Shown here piece by piece: positions 54,360-62,403 of a stretch of 64,000 nt of DNA. Numbering within the stretch: the stretch's first letter is position 1; each line of letters starts with the position of its first letter. The notes under the pieces were generated by a model. It made no database searches, was not told the origin of the DNA, and saw nothing but the letters and a program-made list of their open reading frames with translations. The position numbers and the translations under genes are program-made. The stretch comes from JBGTIS01 sp041745535 (lineage in GTDB: Bacteria; Bacteroidota; Bacteroidia; Cytophagales; Cyclobacteriaceae), in the NCBI GenBank assembly GCA_041745535.1, contig JBGTIS010000253.1:1-64000 (forward strand), given 5' to 3'.

Positions 54360-54808
54360 AAGTTTAAAGGGTATACAATATAATTGACTCATTAAACCTT
54401 AAAAAGCTCTAAAAGTTTAATAAGCCGTTTTAAATTTAACGGTAAATCAATTTGTCCATAATTATTTCTGAAAACAAAGAAGTTAATGTGGTTTTGGGTA
54501 ATAAGAAAAAGTGACAATTTCTGGAAATTATGCAATTGTAATATATTTTATGATTTCTTAGTAAAATCCAGAAATAGCCTTGAAATTGTGGATAAACTCG
54601 ATGATTGTGGATAACTTACGGCAGTTATCCACAATTTTTAATAAAATGGTTATGGAGAATGGATAATCAGAACTTTAAATAGAGAAAATATCAACAGAAT
54701 TTTATTCTTTTAACACAAAAAGCACATAGAATAACCTGTTCATTATAAGGAGTTTAAATCAGGAAAATATAAGCGAATCTTTAACCAAACGAAGCCACCT
54801 AAGTTACT
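54360..54808. other. AT-rich divergent intergenic region with DnaA boxes
   Basis: 449 bases between the minus-strand SDR operon and the plus-strand TRAP gene. The DNA is strongly AT-rich on both sides of the DnaA-box cluster. No ORF is present. Genes diverge from this point, which fits a replication origin as well as ordinary divergent promoters. Confidence 0.6.
54587..54633. other. cluster of three consensus DnaA boxes, candidate oriC
   Basis: Perfect TTATCCACA boxes lie at 54587-54595 (minus), 54606-54614 (minus) and 54625-54633 (plus). The last two form a palindrome with 12-base arms. All three lie within 47 bases, with centres 19 bases apart, next to AT-rich DNA. By base composition one such 9-mer is expected about once per 130 kb, so three in this space are very unlikely by chance. 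They may be an origin or a DnaA-titration or DnaA-regulated site. Confidence 0.6.
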
Positions 54809-55936
54809 ATGCGAAAATTTAAACGCAGAGATTTTTTAACCAAAAGTTCTGCCGCCGCGCTTACCGTTTCTTCTGCTGTAATAGCCGGCTGTTCCGCCCA
54901 GAAAAAGGAGGAAAAACGAGAAGCACCCTATCTTAATTTTAATCAAAATTACCGATGGAAAATGGCTACTACCTGGGCTCCGAATTTTCCCATTTTAGGC
55001 GAAGGTTGTAATCAATTCGCCAACTGGATTAAAGAAATGTCGGGGGGCAGAATGGAAGTGCGTGTGTATGGGGGTGGCGAACTGGTGCCTGCCCTGGAGG
55101 TGTTTGACGCGGTAAGCAATGGCGCCATAGAACTTGGCCATGGCGCCTCTTATTACTGGGCAGGTAAAATACCGGCAGCACAGTTTTTTTCTTCTGTTCC
55201 CTTCGGTATGAACGCCCAGGAAATGAACGATTGGCTGATAGGTGGCGGCGGGGTAGAACTCTGGCAACAAACCTATCAGCCGTATGATCTGTTCCCTTTT
55301 CCCGGTGGGAATACGGGTGTACAAATGGGAGGCTGGTTTAATAAAGCCATTAATTCTATGGCCGATATACAAGGTTTAAAAATGCGAATTCCGGGCATTG
55401 GCGGCAAAGTTTTTACCAAAGCGGGTGGAACGGCTGTGCTCTCGGCAGGCGGCGAAATTTATACCAATCTGGAGCGTGGTGTAATTGATGCTACCGAATG
55501 GATCGGACCTTATCATGATTATATTATGGGTTTTCAGGAAGTAGCCCAATATTATTATTATCCGGGATGGCACGAACCCGGCACAGCGCTTGAATTATTT
55601 GTGAATCGTCCGAAATACGACGAATTGCCTTCCGATTTACGGGCTATAGTCGCTACAGCCGCATATCGGCTGAATACCTGGATTTTCACGCAGGCCGAGC
55701 ATATGAACAGTGTATATATGCAGAAAATCATAGAGGAAGGAAAGGTAGAAATCAGGAAATTTCCCGATGATGTACTGGCTACTTTTAAAAAATTTAGTAA
55801 AGAAACCGTATACGAACTTACTGGCAGCGATGAAAAGAGCAGGAAAATATATGAAGCCTACCTGTCTTTTTACCAGCAGATTGCCAGGTATTCAAAATAC
55901 ACGGAGAAAATTTATTACAGTACGCTAAGTTCATAG
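54809..55936 (+). CDS. TRAP transporter substrate-binding protein (DctP-like)
   Basis: A 375-residue periplasmic or lipid-anchored binding protein for carboxylates or similar ligands. The N-terminus combines a Tat-like motif (KRRDFLTKSS) with a lipobox (VIAGC, C28), so it may be exported folded and then lipidated. The binding fold has TWAPNFPILGEGCNQFANWI, EVRVYGGGELVPALEVFDAV and an Arg-containing LKMRIPGIGGKVF for the ligand carboxylate. No DctQ or DctM gene is adjacent, so membrane subunits must be elsewhere. It is followed after 20 bases by a YeeZ-like gene. Confidence 0.9.
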   Translation: MRKFKRRDFLTKSSAAALTVSSAVIAGCSAQKKEEKREAPYLNFNQNYRWKMATTWAPNFPILGEGCNQFANWIKEMSGGRMEVRVYGGGELVPALEVFDAVSNGAIELGHGASYYWAGKIPAAQFFSSVPFGMNAQEMNDWLIGGGGVELWQQTYQPYDLFPFPGGNTGVQMGGWFNKAINSMADIQGLKMRIPGIGGKVFTKAGGTAVLSAGGEIYTNLERGVIDATEWIGPYHDYIMGFQEVAQYYYYPGWHEPGTALELFVNRPKYDELPSDLRAIVATAAYRLNTWIFTQAEHMNSVYMQKIIEEGKVEIRKFPDDVLATFKKFSKETVYELTGSDEKSRKIYEAYLSFYQQIARYSKYTEKIYYSTLSS

Positions 55937-55956
55937 TATAATAAAGAAATTGATGA

Positions 55957-56784
55957 ATGAATAATAATAAAACAGCAAGTATTCTGGGTTGCGGATGGTT
56001 GGGGCTGCCGCTTGCTCAGGCACTCATTAAAAGGGGATATGCGGTTAAAGGGTCAACTACCCATGAGAAAAAGCTAAGCACCTTACAGGCCCAACAGATT
56101 AAGCCGTATCTGATTCAGTTTTCTCCTCAGATTAATGCCAATCACTCTCCCGATTTTTTCAATAATGAAATACTGATCGTAAATGTGCCTCCCGGGCGGA
56201 GAAGAGAAAATGTGGAAGCTTATCATACCGAACAGATTAATTCTTTACTGGAAGTTCTGAAGAAGGCAACCGTACAAAAACTGGTGTTTATTAGCTCTAC
56301 CTCTGTGTATCCTGATGTGAACCGGGTGGTTACTGAAACTGAGGCGGGTATGCCTGAAAGCGATAGCGGAAAGGCTTTGCTGAAGGCTGAGGAAATGCTA
56401 TTGGCTGCTAAAAATATCAAAACTACGGTGATACGTTTTTGTGGATTATTTGGCTATGACCGGAATCCGGGGCGTTTCTTTGCCGGAAAAACACTGGATG
56501 AGTCAGGGAAAGCGCCTGTTAATTTCATCCATCAGGATGATTGTATACAGATTATTAGCACAATTCTGGAAAAAGATAAATGGAATACTGTTTACAATGC
56601 CTGTGCCGACTGCCATCCTGATAAGAAAATATTTTATACGAAAGCCGCTGAAAAATCGGGGTTACCTATACCCGAATATTTGGGAAATAAGCCGGAAAAT
56701 TATAAGGAAATCAGCAGCGAGAAACTGAAAAAAGAGCTGAACTACCAATTCATCTTTCCTGATCCTATGCAGGTGCTGAGATAA
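55957..56784 (+). CDS. NAD-dependent epimerase/dehydratase-like (YeeZ-like)
   Basis: A 275-residue Rossmann-fold protein of the YeeZ type. The dinucleotide motif GCGWLGLPLAQ sits at residues 11-21, followed by FISSTSVYP (about 113-121), VIRFCGLFGYDRNPGRFF and NFIHQDDCI, typical of extended SDR proteins. The YxxxK catalytic pair is not evident, which is also true of YeeZ relatives, so the reaction is open. It is 20 bases after the TRAP binding protein and converges with hemA, 18 bases away. Confidence 0.83.
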   Translation: MNNNKTASILGCGWLGLPLAQALIKRGYAVKGSTTHEKKLSTLQAQQIKPYLIQFSPQINANHSPDFFNNEILIVNVPPGRRRENVEAYHTEQINSLLEVLKKATVQKLVFISSTSVYPDVNRVVTETEAGMPESDSGKALLKAEEMLLAAKNIKTTVIRFCGLFGYDRNPGRFFAGKTLDESGKAPVNFIHQDDCIQIISTILEKDKWNTVYNACADCHPDKKIFYTKAAEKSGLPIPEYLGNKPENYKEISSEKLKKELNYQFIFPDPMQVLR

Positions 56785-56802
56785 AATAAAGGAGTATTAA
56801 TT

Positions 56803-58086
56803 TCAGTGCTTTTCAGGAGTTCTTTCCAGGTCAAACAGATCGTTTAGCAGGTCAATCAGGGTTTCGGCTTCGCCTCGCTTGCAGGCTGCTTTTAGTTGCA
56901 ACACCGGAAGCTTTATAATTTTCTGCATCATGCCTTTGGTGATCATCTCGATCCGCTGCGATTCTTCCGCATTCAGCGTTTTCAGGTGGCGGGCAATTTC
57001 TTCCTGCCGGATTTGCTCCAGCGCGTTTTTCAGTTTTTTAATAGTAGGAGAAACCTCTGTTTCCTGTACCCAGGTTTGTATATCTGCCAGCGCTTCTTCA
57101 ACAATCTGTTTTACCTGTGGAATGGCAGCCAGGCGCTTATCCAGGGCTTCGCTGATTTTGTTTTTAATGTCATCGATATTGTAAAGCAATACGCCGGGTA
57201 TGTCTTCTACTTCTTTTTCTACACTGCGTGGCACCGACAAGTCAATCAGATACTTGTAACGAAGCAGGTCGGTTTGTTCAATAAGCTGTTTGGTAATTAA
57301 AGGAGTTTGCGGCGACAAAGAAGTAATCACCACATCAGCTTCCTGAATAGCCTGGACAACTTCTTCAAAAGGCAAAGCTTTAAAGCCGCAGGTCGCTGCC
57401 ATAGCGGTTGCTTTTTCCCGGGTCCGATTGGTAATTTTAATGTGAGCGGGATTAATAATTTTCGTATTGGTATCGCGCAGGTTACGACACACATCCGCGC
57501 CAATTTCCCCCAAACCAATTACCAGTATTTTTGGGTCGGCAATTTCAGAAGCCAGATCCAGCGCCAGTTCAACCGCCGCATACGATACGGAAGCTGCCCC
57601 GTCGCGAAAACCGGTTTCCTGTGCTACCCGTTTGCTGGCAAAAAATATGGTGTGCATAATGCGGTGCAGAAAAGGACCTGCTACATTTTCATTGGCCGAA
57701 AGCTGATAAGCACGCTTCACCTGATTGGATATCTGCATGTCGCCCACTACCTGCGACTCTAACCCAATCGATACATGAAACAAATGGTTTATGGTTGTTT
57801 TGTTATCTGTAATGCTCACAAAGTATTCTCCCAACTGATCAATAGCGGCAATGCCTTTTACAATACCCAGAAGGTTAAGTATATCCTCGCTTAAATCTTT
57901 CTCTGAAGCATAGTATATTTCGGTACGGTTACAGGTTGAAAGTACCAAAAGATCGGTGGCAGCGGAAAAGTCAGTAATCTTTCTGATCAGGTCTATAGCT
58001 TCCTGATCGTTCAACGCGATGTGCTCTCTGATGGCCAGTGGAGCATATTTATGATTTAGGGTTAATACTTTGAAAATGTGATGCAT
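56803..58086 (-). CDS. hemA: glutamyl-tRNA reductase
   Basis: First committed enzyme of tetrapyrrole synthesis: reduces glutamyl-tRNA to glutamate 1-semialdehyde with NADPH. The 427 residues have the catalytic C52 in LSTCNRTE, GLESQVVGDMQI (substrate-binding region), the NADPH-binding ILVIGLGEIGADVC, and the C-terminal dimerisation helices. The start at 58086 gives the usual MHHIFKVLTLNHKYAPL. A 700-base upstream region lies between it and clpB, with an orphan terminator about 330 bases before the start codon that might also act as an attenuator. Confidence 0.96.
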   Translation of the reverse strand: MHHIFKVLTLNHKYAPLAIREHIALNDQEAIDLIRKITDFSAATDLLVLSTCNRTEIYYASEKDLSEDILNLLGIVKGIAAIDQLGEYFVSITDNKTTINHLFHVSIGLESQVVGDMQISNQVKRAYQLSANENVAGPFLHRIMHTIFFASKRVAQETGFRDGAASVSYAAVELALDLASEIADPKILVIGLGEIGADVCRNLRDTNTKIINPAHIKITNRTREKATAMAATCGFKALPFEEVVQAIQEADVVITSLSPQTPLITKQLIEQTDLLRYKYLIDLSVPRSVEKEVEDIPGVLLYNIDDIKNKISEALDKRLAAIPQVKQIVEEALADIQTWVQETEVSPTIKKLKNALEQIRQEEIARHLKTLNAEESQRIEMITKGMMQKIIKLPVLQLKAACKRGEAETLIDLLNDLFDLERTPEKH

Positions 58087-58416
58087 TACTTACAAAATTC
58101 AATTAGCAAAATTAATGGTAAAACCAATAAATATCTAGCTATAATGTAATTTAGACTCAATATAAATAACAAGTAATAAATAGTATAATATAAAGCTTCA
58201 AATGGCTGTAAACAGCTTATATTAGCCTAATTAACACGATGAATGACACAAAAAGTTCAACGTAGCTGTTAGTAATAGATTGATTGCCGCGATTAATTAT
58301 TCAAGTGCGAATACGATAGCGATTTTTACATGCAAAATAACCATTACCAATCTATCTGATTATAAGGTCTGCGACATGTGCAAATCTGTATAGGCAGGTT
58401 GTGAATTACTTATAGT

Positions 58417-58448
58417 AAAAAAAACCCCGGACGCACTACCATCCGGGG
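58417..58448 (-). terminator. orphan intrinsic terminator
   Basis: A 7-bp all-perfect G/C-rich stem (CCCCGGA at 58425-58431 with TCCGGGG at 58442-58448), 10-base loop, followed on the minus strand by eight T (58417-58424). No coding gene lies upstream of it on the minus strand, since clpB runs the other way. It must therefore end a non-coding transcript or attenuate hemA. Confidence 0.85.
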
Positions 58449-58515
58449 CCAACTATCAACCTTAAACAAACGCCAAGAATAATCTCTGCGCCATAAAATA
58501 TACATCAATAACTAT
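58417..58515 (-). ncRNA. candidate small RNA of about 95 nt
   Basis: An exact TANNTTTG -7 box (TATTTTTG, minus strand, 58530-58523) lies about 75 bases before the orphan terminator. Transcription from it would start near 58515 and give a compact RNA of about 95-100 nt ending in the terminator. No good -33 element was seen and I do not recognise an RNA family. A leader or attenuator of hemA is the alternative. Confidence 0.4.
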
Positions 58516-58653
58516 GCCTAACCAAAAATAGTTTCATTTTTTATGTATATAATTTTATTTAACGGAATTTTTTTATTTGAATTTTTAGCCTTTATATTAT
58601 TTAAATAACAGCATAGTCACTTTATAAGTTTCCGCAAAAGAACTGATATTACT

Positions 58654-58666
58654 AGACATAATGTCT
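58654..58666. promoter_or_regulatory. clpB upstream palindrome 1
   Basis: AGACATAATGTCT is a perfect 13-base palindrome around a central A, followed by TGATTTTT. It lies 117 bases before the clpB start. The related copy at 58695 is about 41 bases downstream, close to four helical turns, so both face the same side of the DNA. This pattern suggests a dimeric regulator of clpB. Confidence 0.6.
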
Positions 58667-58694
58667 TGATTTTTCCTTTAAAATACCTAAAAAC

Positions 58695-58707
58695 GGACAT
58701 AATGACT
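58695..58707. promoter_or_regulatory. clpB upstream palindrome 2 (imperfect)
   Basis: GGACATAATGACT repeats the first site with two changes that break part of the symmetry, and is followed by the same kind of T-rich stretch (TGCTTTTTT). It is 76 bases before the clpB ATG, where it would overlap or adjoin the promoter. Confidence 0.55.
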
Positions 58708-58782
58708 TGCTTTTTTGCGATTTCAGCTTTGGTTTCAGAATTGTACCAGCCCTAGTAATTAACCAAATTGAAGACATTGACT

Positions 58783-61395
58783 ATGAATTTTAATAAATAT
58801 ACCATTAAATCACAGGAGGCAATTCAGCGGGCTGCTGAAATTGCTTCTGCCAGCCAACAGCAGGCCATTGAACCAGGCCATTTGCTGAAGGCAGTATTGC
58901 AGGCAGATGAGAATGTGGTTTCGTTTTTATTGAATAAACTGGCCGTTAGAAAGGAAGAATTAAACGCGGGATTAGAAAGTATTATAAACGGCTATCCGAA
59001 AGTAAGCGGACAACAACCTTATCTGTCTAACGACGCGAATGCGGCTTTGCAAAAAGCAGAAAAATATTTGAAAGAGTTCAACGATGAATTCGTTGCTATT
59101 GAACATATTTTACTGGGATTGCTGGCCGGACATGATAAAGTTGCCAAACTGATGAAGCAATCAGGTATGGGCGAAAAAGAATTGACCCTGGCGATAAAGG
59201 AATTACGCGGTGGTGACCGGGTAACCGATCAGAATGCGGAATCAAAATATAAATCGCTGGAAAGGTATTCCATGAACCTGAACGAAATGGCTAAATCCGG
59301 TAAAATAGATCCGGTAATCGGTCGTGACGATGAAATCAGGCGGGTATTACAGATTCTTTCCCGTCGTACCAAAAACAACCCGATTTTACTGGGCGAACCT
59401 GGTGTGGGTAAAACGGCTATTGTAGAAGGCATGGCACAGCGGATTGTGGATGGCGACGTACCGGAAAACCTGAAAACCAAAATCCTGATCTCTCTTGATA
59501 TGGGTTTGCTGGTAGCCGGTGCCAAATATAAGGGTGAGTTTGAAGAGAGACTCAAATCAGTGATTAAAGAAGTAGTAGATTCCAATGGAGAAATCATTCT
59601 TTTTATTGACGAAATTCATACCCTGGTGGGTGCAGGTGGCGGTGGCGAAGGCGCCATGGATGCGGCCAACCTGCTGAAACCCGCTTTGGCTCGGGGCGAA
59701 CTACATGCCATTGGAGCCACTACGCTGAAGGAGTACCAGAAGTATATCGAAAAAGATAAAGCACTGGAAAGAAGGTTTCAGTCTGTAATTGTAGACGAAC
59801 CCAACATATCGGACTCTGTTTCTATTTTACGGGGTATTAAAGAAAAATATGAAGTACACCACGGTGTGCGGATTAAAGACGATGCCGTTATCGCCGCGGT
59901 AGAATTATCCAGCCGGTATATTTCTGACCGGTACCTGCCCGACAAAGCCATTGACCTGATGGATGAGGCGGCTTCAAAGCTAAGAATTGAGATAGATTCC
60001 CTGCCGGAAGAACTGGATGAACTGAACCGCAGAGTTATGCAGCTGGAAATTGAAAGGGAAGCAATCAGGCGCGAAAAAGACAAGGAAAAAGAAAGCATCT
60101 TATCGAAAGATATTTCTGAACTGAACGAGAAACGCAACAGCCTGAAAGCCAAATGGGAAAGCGAAAAAGAGGTAATTCAGGGCATCCGCAGTGAAAAGGA
60201 AAATATTGATCGATATAAAATGGAAGCCGAACAGGCCGAACGCAGTGGCGATTTTGGCAGGGTAGCGGAATTGCGCTATGGTAAAATTACCGAAAGCCAG
60301 AAAAAGCTGGAAGAATATCAGCAGCAGTTGGCGGCGATGCAGGGCGAAAAGTCATTGCTGAAAGAAGAAGTTGATTCGGAAGATATCGCGGAAGTGGTGG
60401 CTAAGTGGACCGGTATTCCGGTTTCTAAAATGCTGCAAACCGAGCGCGAAAAGCTGTTGCACCTGGAAGACGAACTGGGCAAACGTATCGCCGGACAACA
60501 TGAGGCCATTCAGGCCATTTCCGATGCGGTACGCAGAAGCCGGGCCGGCTTGCAGGACCCGAAACGCCCTATTGGTTCTTTTATCTTTTTAGGAACAACC
60601 GGTGTGGGTAAAACCGAACTGGCCAAAGCGCTGGCTGAGTTCCTGTTTGATGATGAGAACAATATGGTGCGGATCGATATGTCGGAATACCAGGAACGCC
60701 ATGCCGTAAGCAGGCTGATTGGCGCGCCTCCCGGATATGTGGGTTACGACGAAGGCGGACAGTTAACGGAAGCCGTGCGGCGGAAACCTTATTCAGTAAT
60801 TTTGCTGGATGAGATTGAAAAAGCGCACCCTGATGTGTTCAACATACTGTTGCAGGTGCTGGACGATGGCCGGCTCACCGACAACAAAGGCCGGGTAGCC
60901 AATTTCAAGAACACCATCATCATCATGACTACCAACATCGGTTCGGGATTGATTCAGGAAAGATTTGAAACAATTAATCCAATGAATGAGGAAGAAGTGC
61001 TGGAAGATACCAAGAACGATGTGTTTGAGTTGTTGAGAAAATCGGTGCGACCGGAATTTCTGAACCGGATTGACGAGGTGATTATGTTCCGTCCATTGTC
61101 CAGAAAAGATCTGAAAAAGATTGTGGATATCCAGTTCAAATTGATTCAGCAACGGCTGGAAGAAAATGGTATCCGCATAGAAGCTACCGACGAAGCGCTC
61201 GATTATCTTGGTTCATTGGGCTTTGACCCGCAGTTTGGCGCCCGACCGCTGAAACGGGTATTACAAAGAGAGGTGTTGAACAAACTTTCTAAAGAAATAC
61301 TGGCCGGCACCATCAGCCGCGATTCGGTAGTAGGCATTGAACTGGACGACGATAAACAAATTAAGTTCATCAATCTGGATGAAGTAAAGATCTAA
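58783..61395 (+). CDS. clpB: ATP-dependent chaperone ClpB
   Basis: Hexameric disaggregase that works with DnaK to rescue aggregated proteins. The ATG at 58783 (MNFNKYTIKSQEAIQ) gives 870 residues; five more from a TTG at 58768 are not conserved. Domains in order: Clp N-domain (1-145), AAA-1 with GEPGVGKTA, middle coiled coil (about 405-525), AAA-2 with GTTGVGKTEL, and the C-terminal D2-small domain. The pore motif GAKYKGEFEERL is present. It is monocistronic, with a terminator downstream and two palindromic elements upstream that suggest stress control. Confidence 0.97.
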   Translation: MNFNKYTIKSQEAIQRAAEIASASQQQAIEPGHLLKAVLQADENVVSFLLNKLAVRKEELNAGLESIINGYPKVSGQQPYLSNDANAALQKAEKYLKEFNDEFVAIEHILLGLLAGHDKVAKLMKQSGMGEKELTLAIKELRGGDRVTDQNAESKYKSLERYSMNLNEMAKSGKIDPVIGRDDEIRRVLQILSRRTKNNPILLGEPGVGKTAIVEGMAQRIVDGDVPENLKTKILISLDMGLLVAGAKYKGEFEERLKSVIKEVVDSNGEIILFIDEIHTLVGAGGGGEGAMDAANLLKPALARGELHAIGATTLKEYQKYIEKDKALERRFQSVIVDEPNISDSVSILRGIKEKYEVHHGVRIKDDAVIAAVELSSRYISDRYLPDKAIDLMDEAASKLRIEIDSLPEELDELNRRVMQLEIEREAIRREKDKEKESILSKDISELNEKRNSLKAKWESEKEVIQGIRSEKENIDRYKMEAEQAERSGDFGRVAELRYGKITESQKKLEEYQQQLAAMQGEKSLLKEEVDSEDIAEVVAKWTGIPVSKMLQTEREKLLHLEDELGKRIAGQHEAIQAISDAVRRSRAGLQDPKRPIGSFIFLGTTGVGKTELAKALAEFLFDDENNMVRIDMSEYQERHAVSRLIGAPPGYVGYDEGGQLTEAVRRKPYSVILLDEIEKAHPDVFNILLQVLDDGRLTDNKGRVANFKNTIIIMTTNIGSGLIQERFETINPMNEEEVLEDTKNDVFELLRKSVRPEFLNRIDEVIMFRPLSRKDLKKIVDIQFKLIQQRLEENGIRIEATDEALDYLGSLGFDPQFGARPLKRVLQREVLNKLSKEILAGTISRDSVVGIELDDDKQIKFINLDEVKI

Positions 61396-61414
61396 CAAGG
61401 TCAATAAACAAAGG

Positions 61415-61447
61415 AAAGGCACCGCAATATTTGGGGTGACTTTTTTT
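61415..61447 (+). terminator. intrinsic terminator of clpB
   Basis: A 9-bp stem with one mismatch (AAAGGCACC with GGTGACTTT, 61415-61423 and 61435-61443), followed by T to 61447, 20 bases after the clpB stop and adjoining the convergent lipoprotein gene. Confidence 0.75.
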
Positions 61448-62204
61448 ATTCATTTTGTGCACCCACATGCTTTTCGGTGAAGTACACATAGATGGCATCG
61501 TAATACAGGGTGGTGGGGCCTTCGAAGCCTGAATCAGTACCTACCATTACCCATAATTCACCCTGGCTGTCGGTTTTTTTTGAAAAAGATAAATCCGGCT
61601 CTCTGTTATTGCGATTAATAATTTCATACACCGATTCATCACCTTCGATGCCAATATTACCAATTACTACCACATCATCGGTTCTTTCACCTTTTACCAG
61701 GGGAGTCCGGTTGTCCCAGTTGGGTACGTTGGCTGCGTAACCCAGGTCGCCTTCTATGGCCTTGGGTTCCTCCTGCACAGCGCCGACTTTCAATACTACG
61801 CTGCTGCCTGGTGAGCCACCAATTCCGACAGAGTTTTCAGGATACTGAGAGGCCAGGTTCATATCAAAAGTAATATCATAGACGGTATTGGGTTTCAGGC
61901 CGGTAATTTTTTTCTTTACCATCATTACCAAATCGTCGCTGGTATTGGCGCCGGAAATTTCAAGCGCCATTCGGTTCTGAGGTAAATTAGCCGGTAAGGC
62001 AGTATGTTTGTAGGAAAGGTTCATAGCCTCTTCGTTTCCGATGGGATAATCCGCGAAAACAGCTGCCCAGCCTTCCATCCCTGTTTCAAAATCATATTCA
62101 AAACTGAAATCATATTCCGGCCTTACCTCATCTTCTTTACAGGCAGTCGCAAAAAACAAAGTGCCTAATAGGAACACACTAAAAAAAATGGTCGTACGTC
62201 TCAT
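61446..62204 (-). CDS. exported lipoprotein, tandem paralog A
   Basis: A 252-residue lipoprotein (lipobox ATAC, C22). The mature part, YDFETGMEGWAAVFADYP, opens a beta-rich fold of carbohydrate-binding or concanavalin type; later motifs are KITGLKPNTVYDITFDM, GGSPGSSVVLKVG, VKGERTDDVVVIGNIGI and ELWVMVGTDSGFEGPTTLYYD. I do not recognise a named family. The downstream paralog at 62404 shares these motifs almost throughout. Two copies in a row, each with its own signal, suggest duplication. Secreted or surface role, unknown ligand. Confidence 0.85.
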   Translation of the reverse strand: MRRTTIFFSVFLLGTLFFATACKEDEVRPEYDFSFEYDFETGMEGWAAVFADYPIGNEEAMNLSYKHTALPANLPQNRMALEISGANTSDDLVMMVKKKITGLKPNTVYDITFDMNLASQYPENSVGIGGSPGSSVVLKVGAVQEEPKAIEGDLGYAANVPNWDNRTPLVKGERTDDVVVIGNIGIEGDESVYEIINRNNREPDLSFSKKTDSQGELWVMVGTDSGFEGPTTLYYDAIYVYFTEKHVGAQNE

Positions 62205-62343
62205 AAAATTTATCAGGTTTTATTTGGCAATAGTTCTCTACTAATAAGACACATTTCAGCCCTTGATAGTTGGGTGAACAGGTCAACGATTTTAAATTTA
62301 TTCATACACTGACATTCAGGCTTTTAATTCTACAATTGTTAAT

Positions 62344-62379
62344 AGCCATGGGGAAATTATTGTCTACTTCCCCATAGCT
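62344..62379. repeat. hairpin between the two lipoprotein paralogs
   Basis: A 12-bp stem with one G-U pair (AGCCATGGGGAA at 62344-62355 with TTCCCCATAGCT at 62368-62379), 24 bases after the stop of paralog B on the minus strand. The flanking T content is weak, so termination would be partial. Confidence 0.55.
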
Positions 62380-62403
62380 GGCTTTTGCCAAAGTTACAAC
62401 CTC

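Larger units (their letters stand above)
58087..58782. other. 696-base divergent region between hemA and clpB
   Basis: No ORF. It contains a minus-strand terminator at 58417-58448 with a possible -7 box at 58523, together outlining a small RNA gene, and two similar palindromes at 58654 and 58695 before clpB. The part 58087-58400 is AT-rich and shows nothing further. Confidence 0.65.

Noticed and set aside
57307..57762. 151-codon plus-strand ORF opposite hemA
   Set aside because: Antisense shadow of a strongly conserved gene; the same holds for the long ORFs opposite rny, pheT, clpB and pbp genes.
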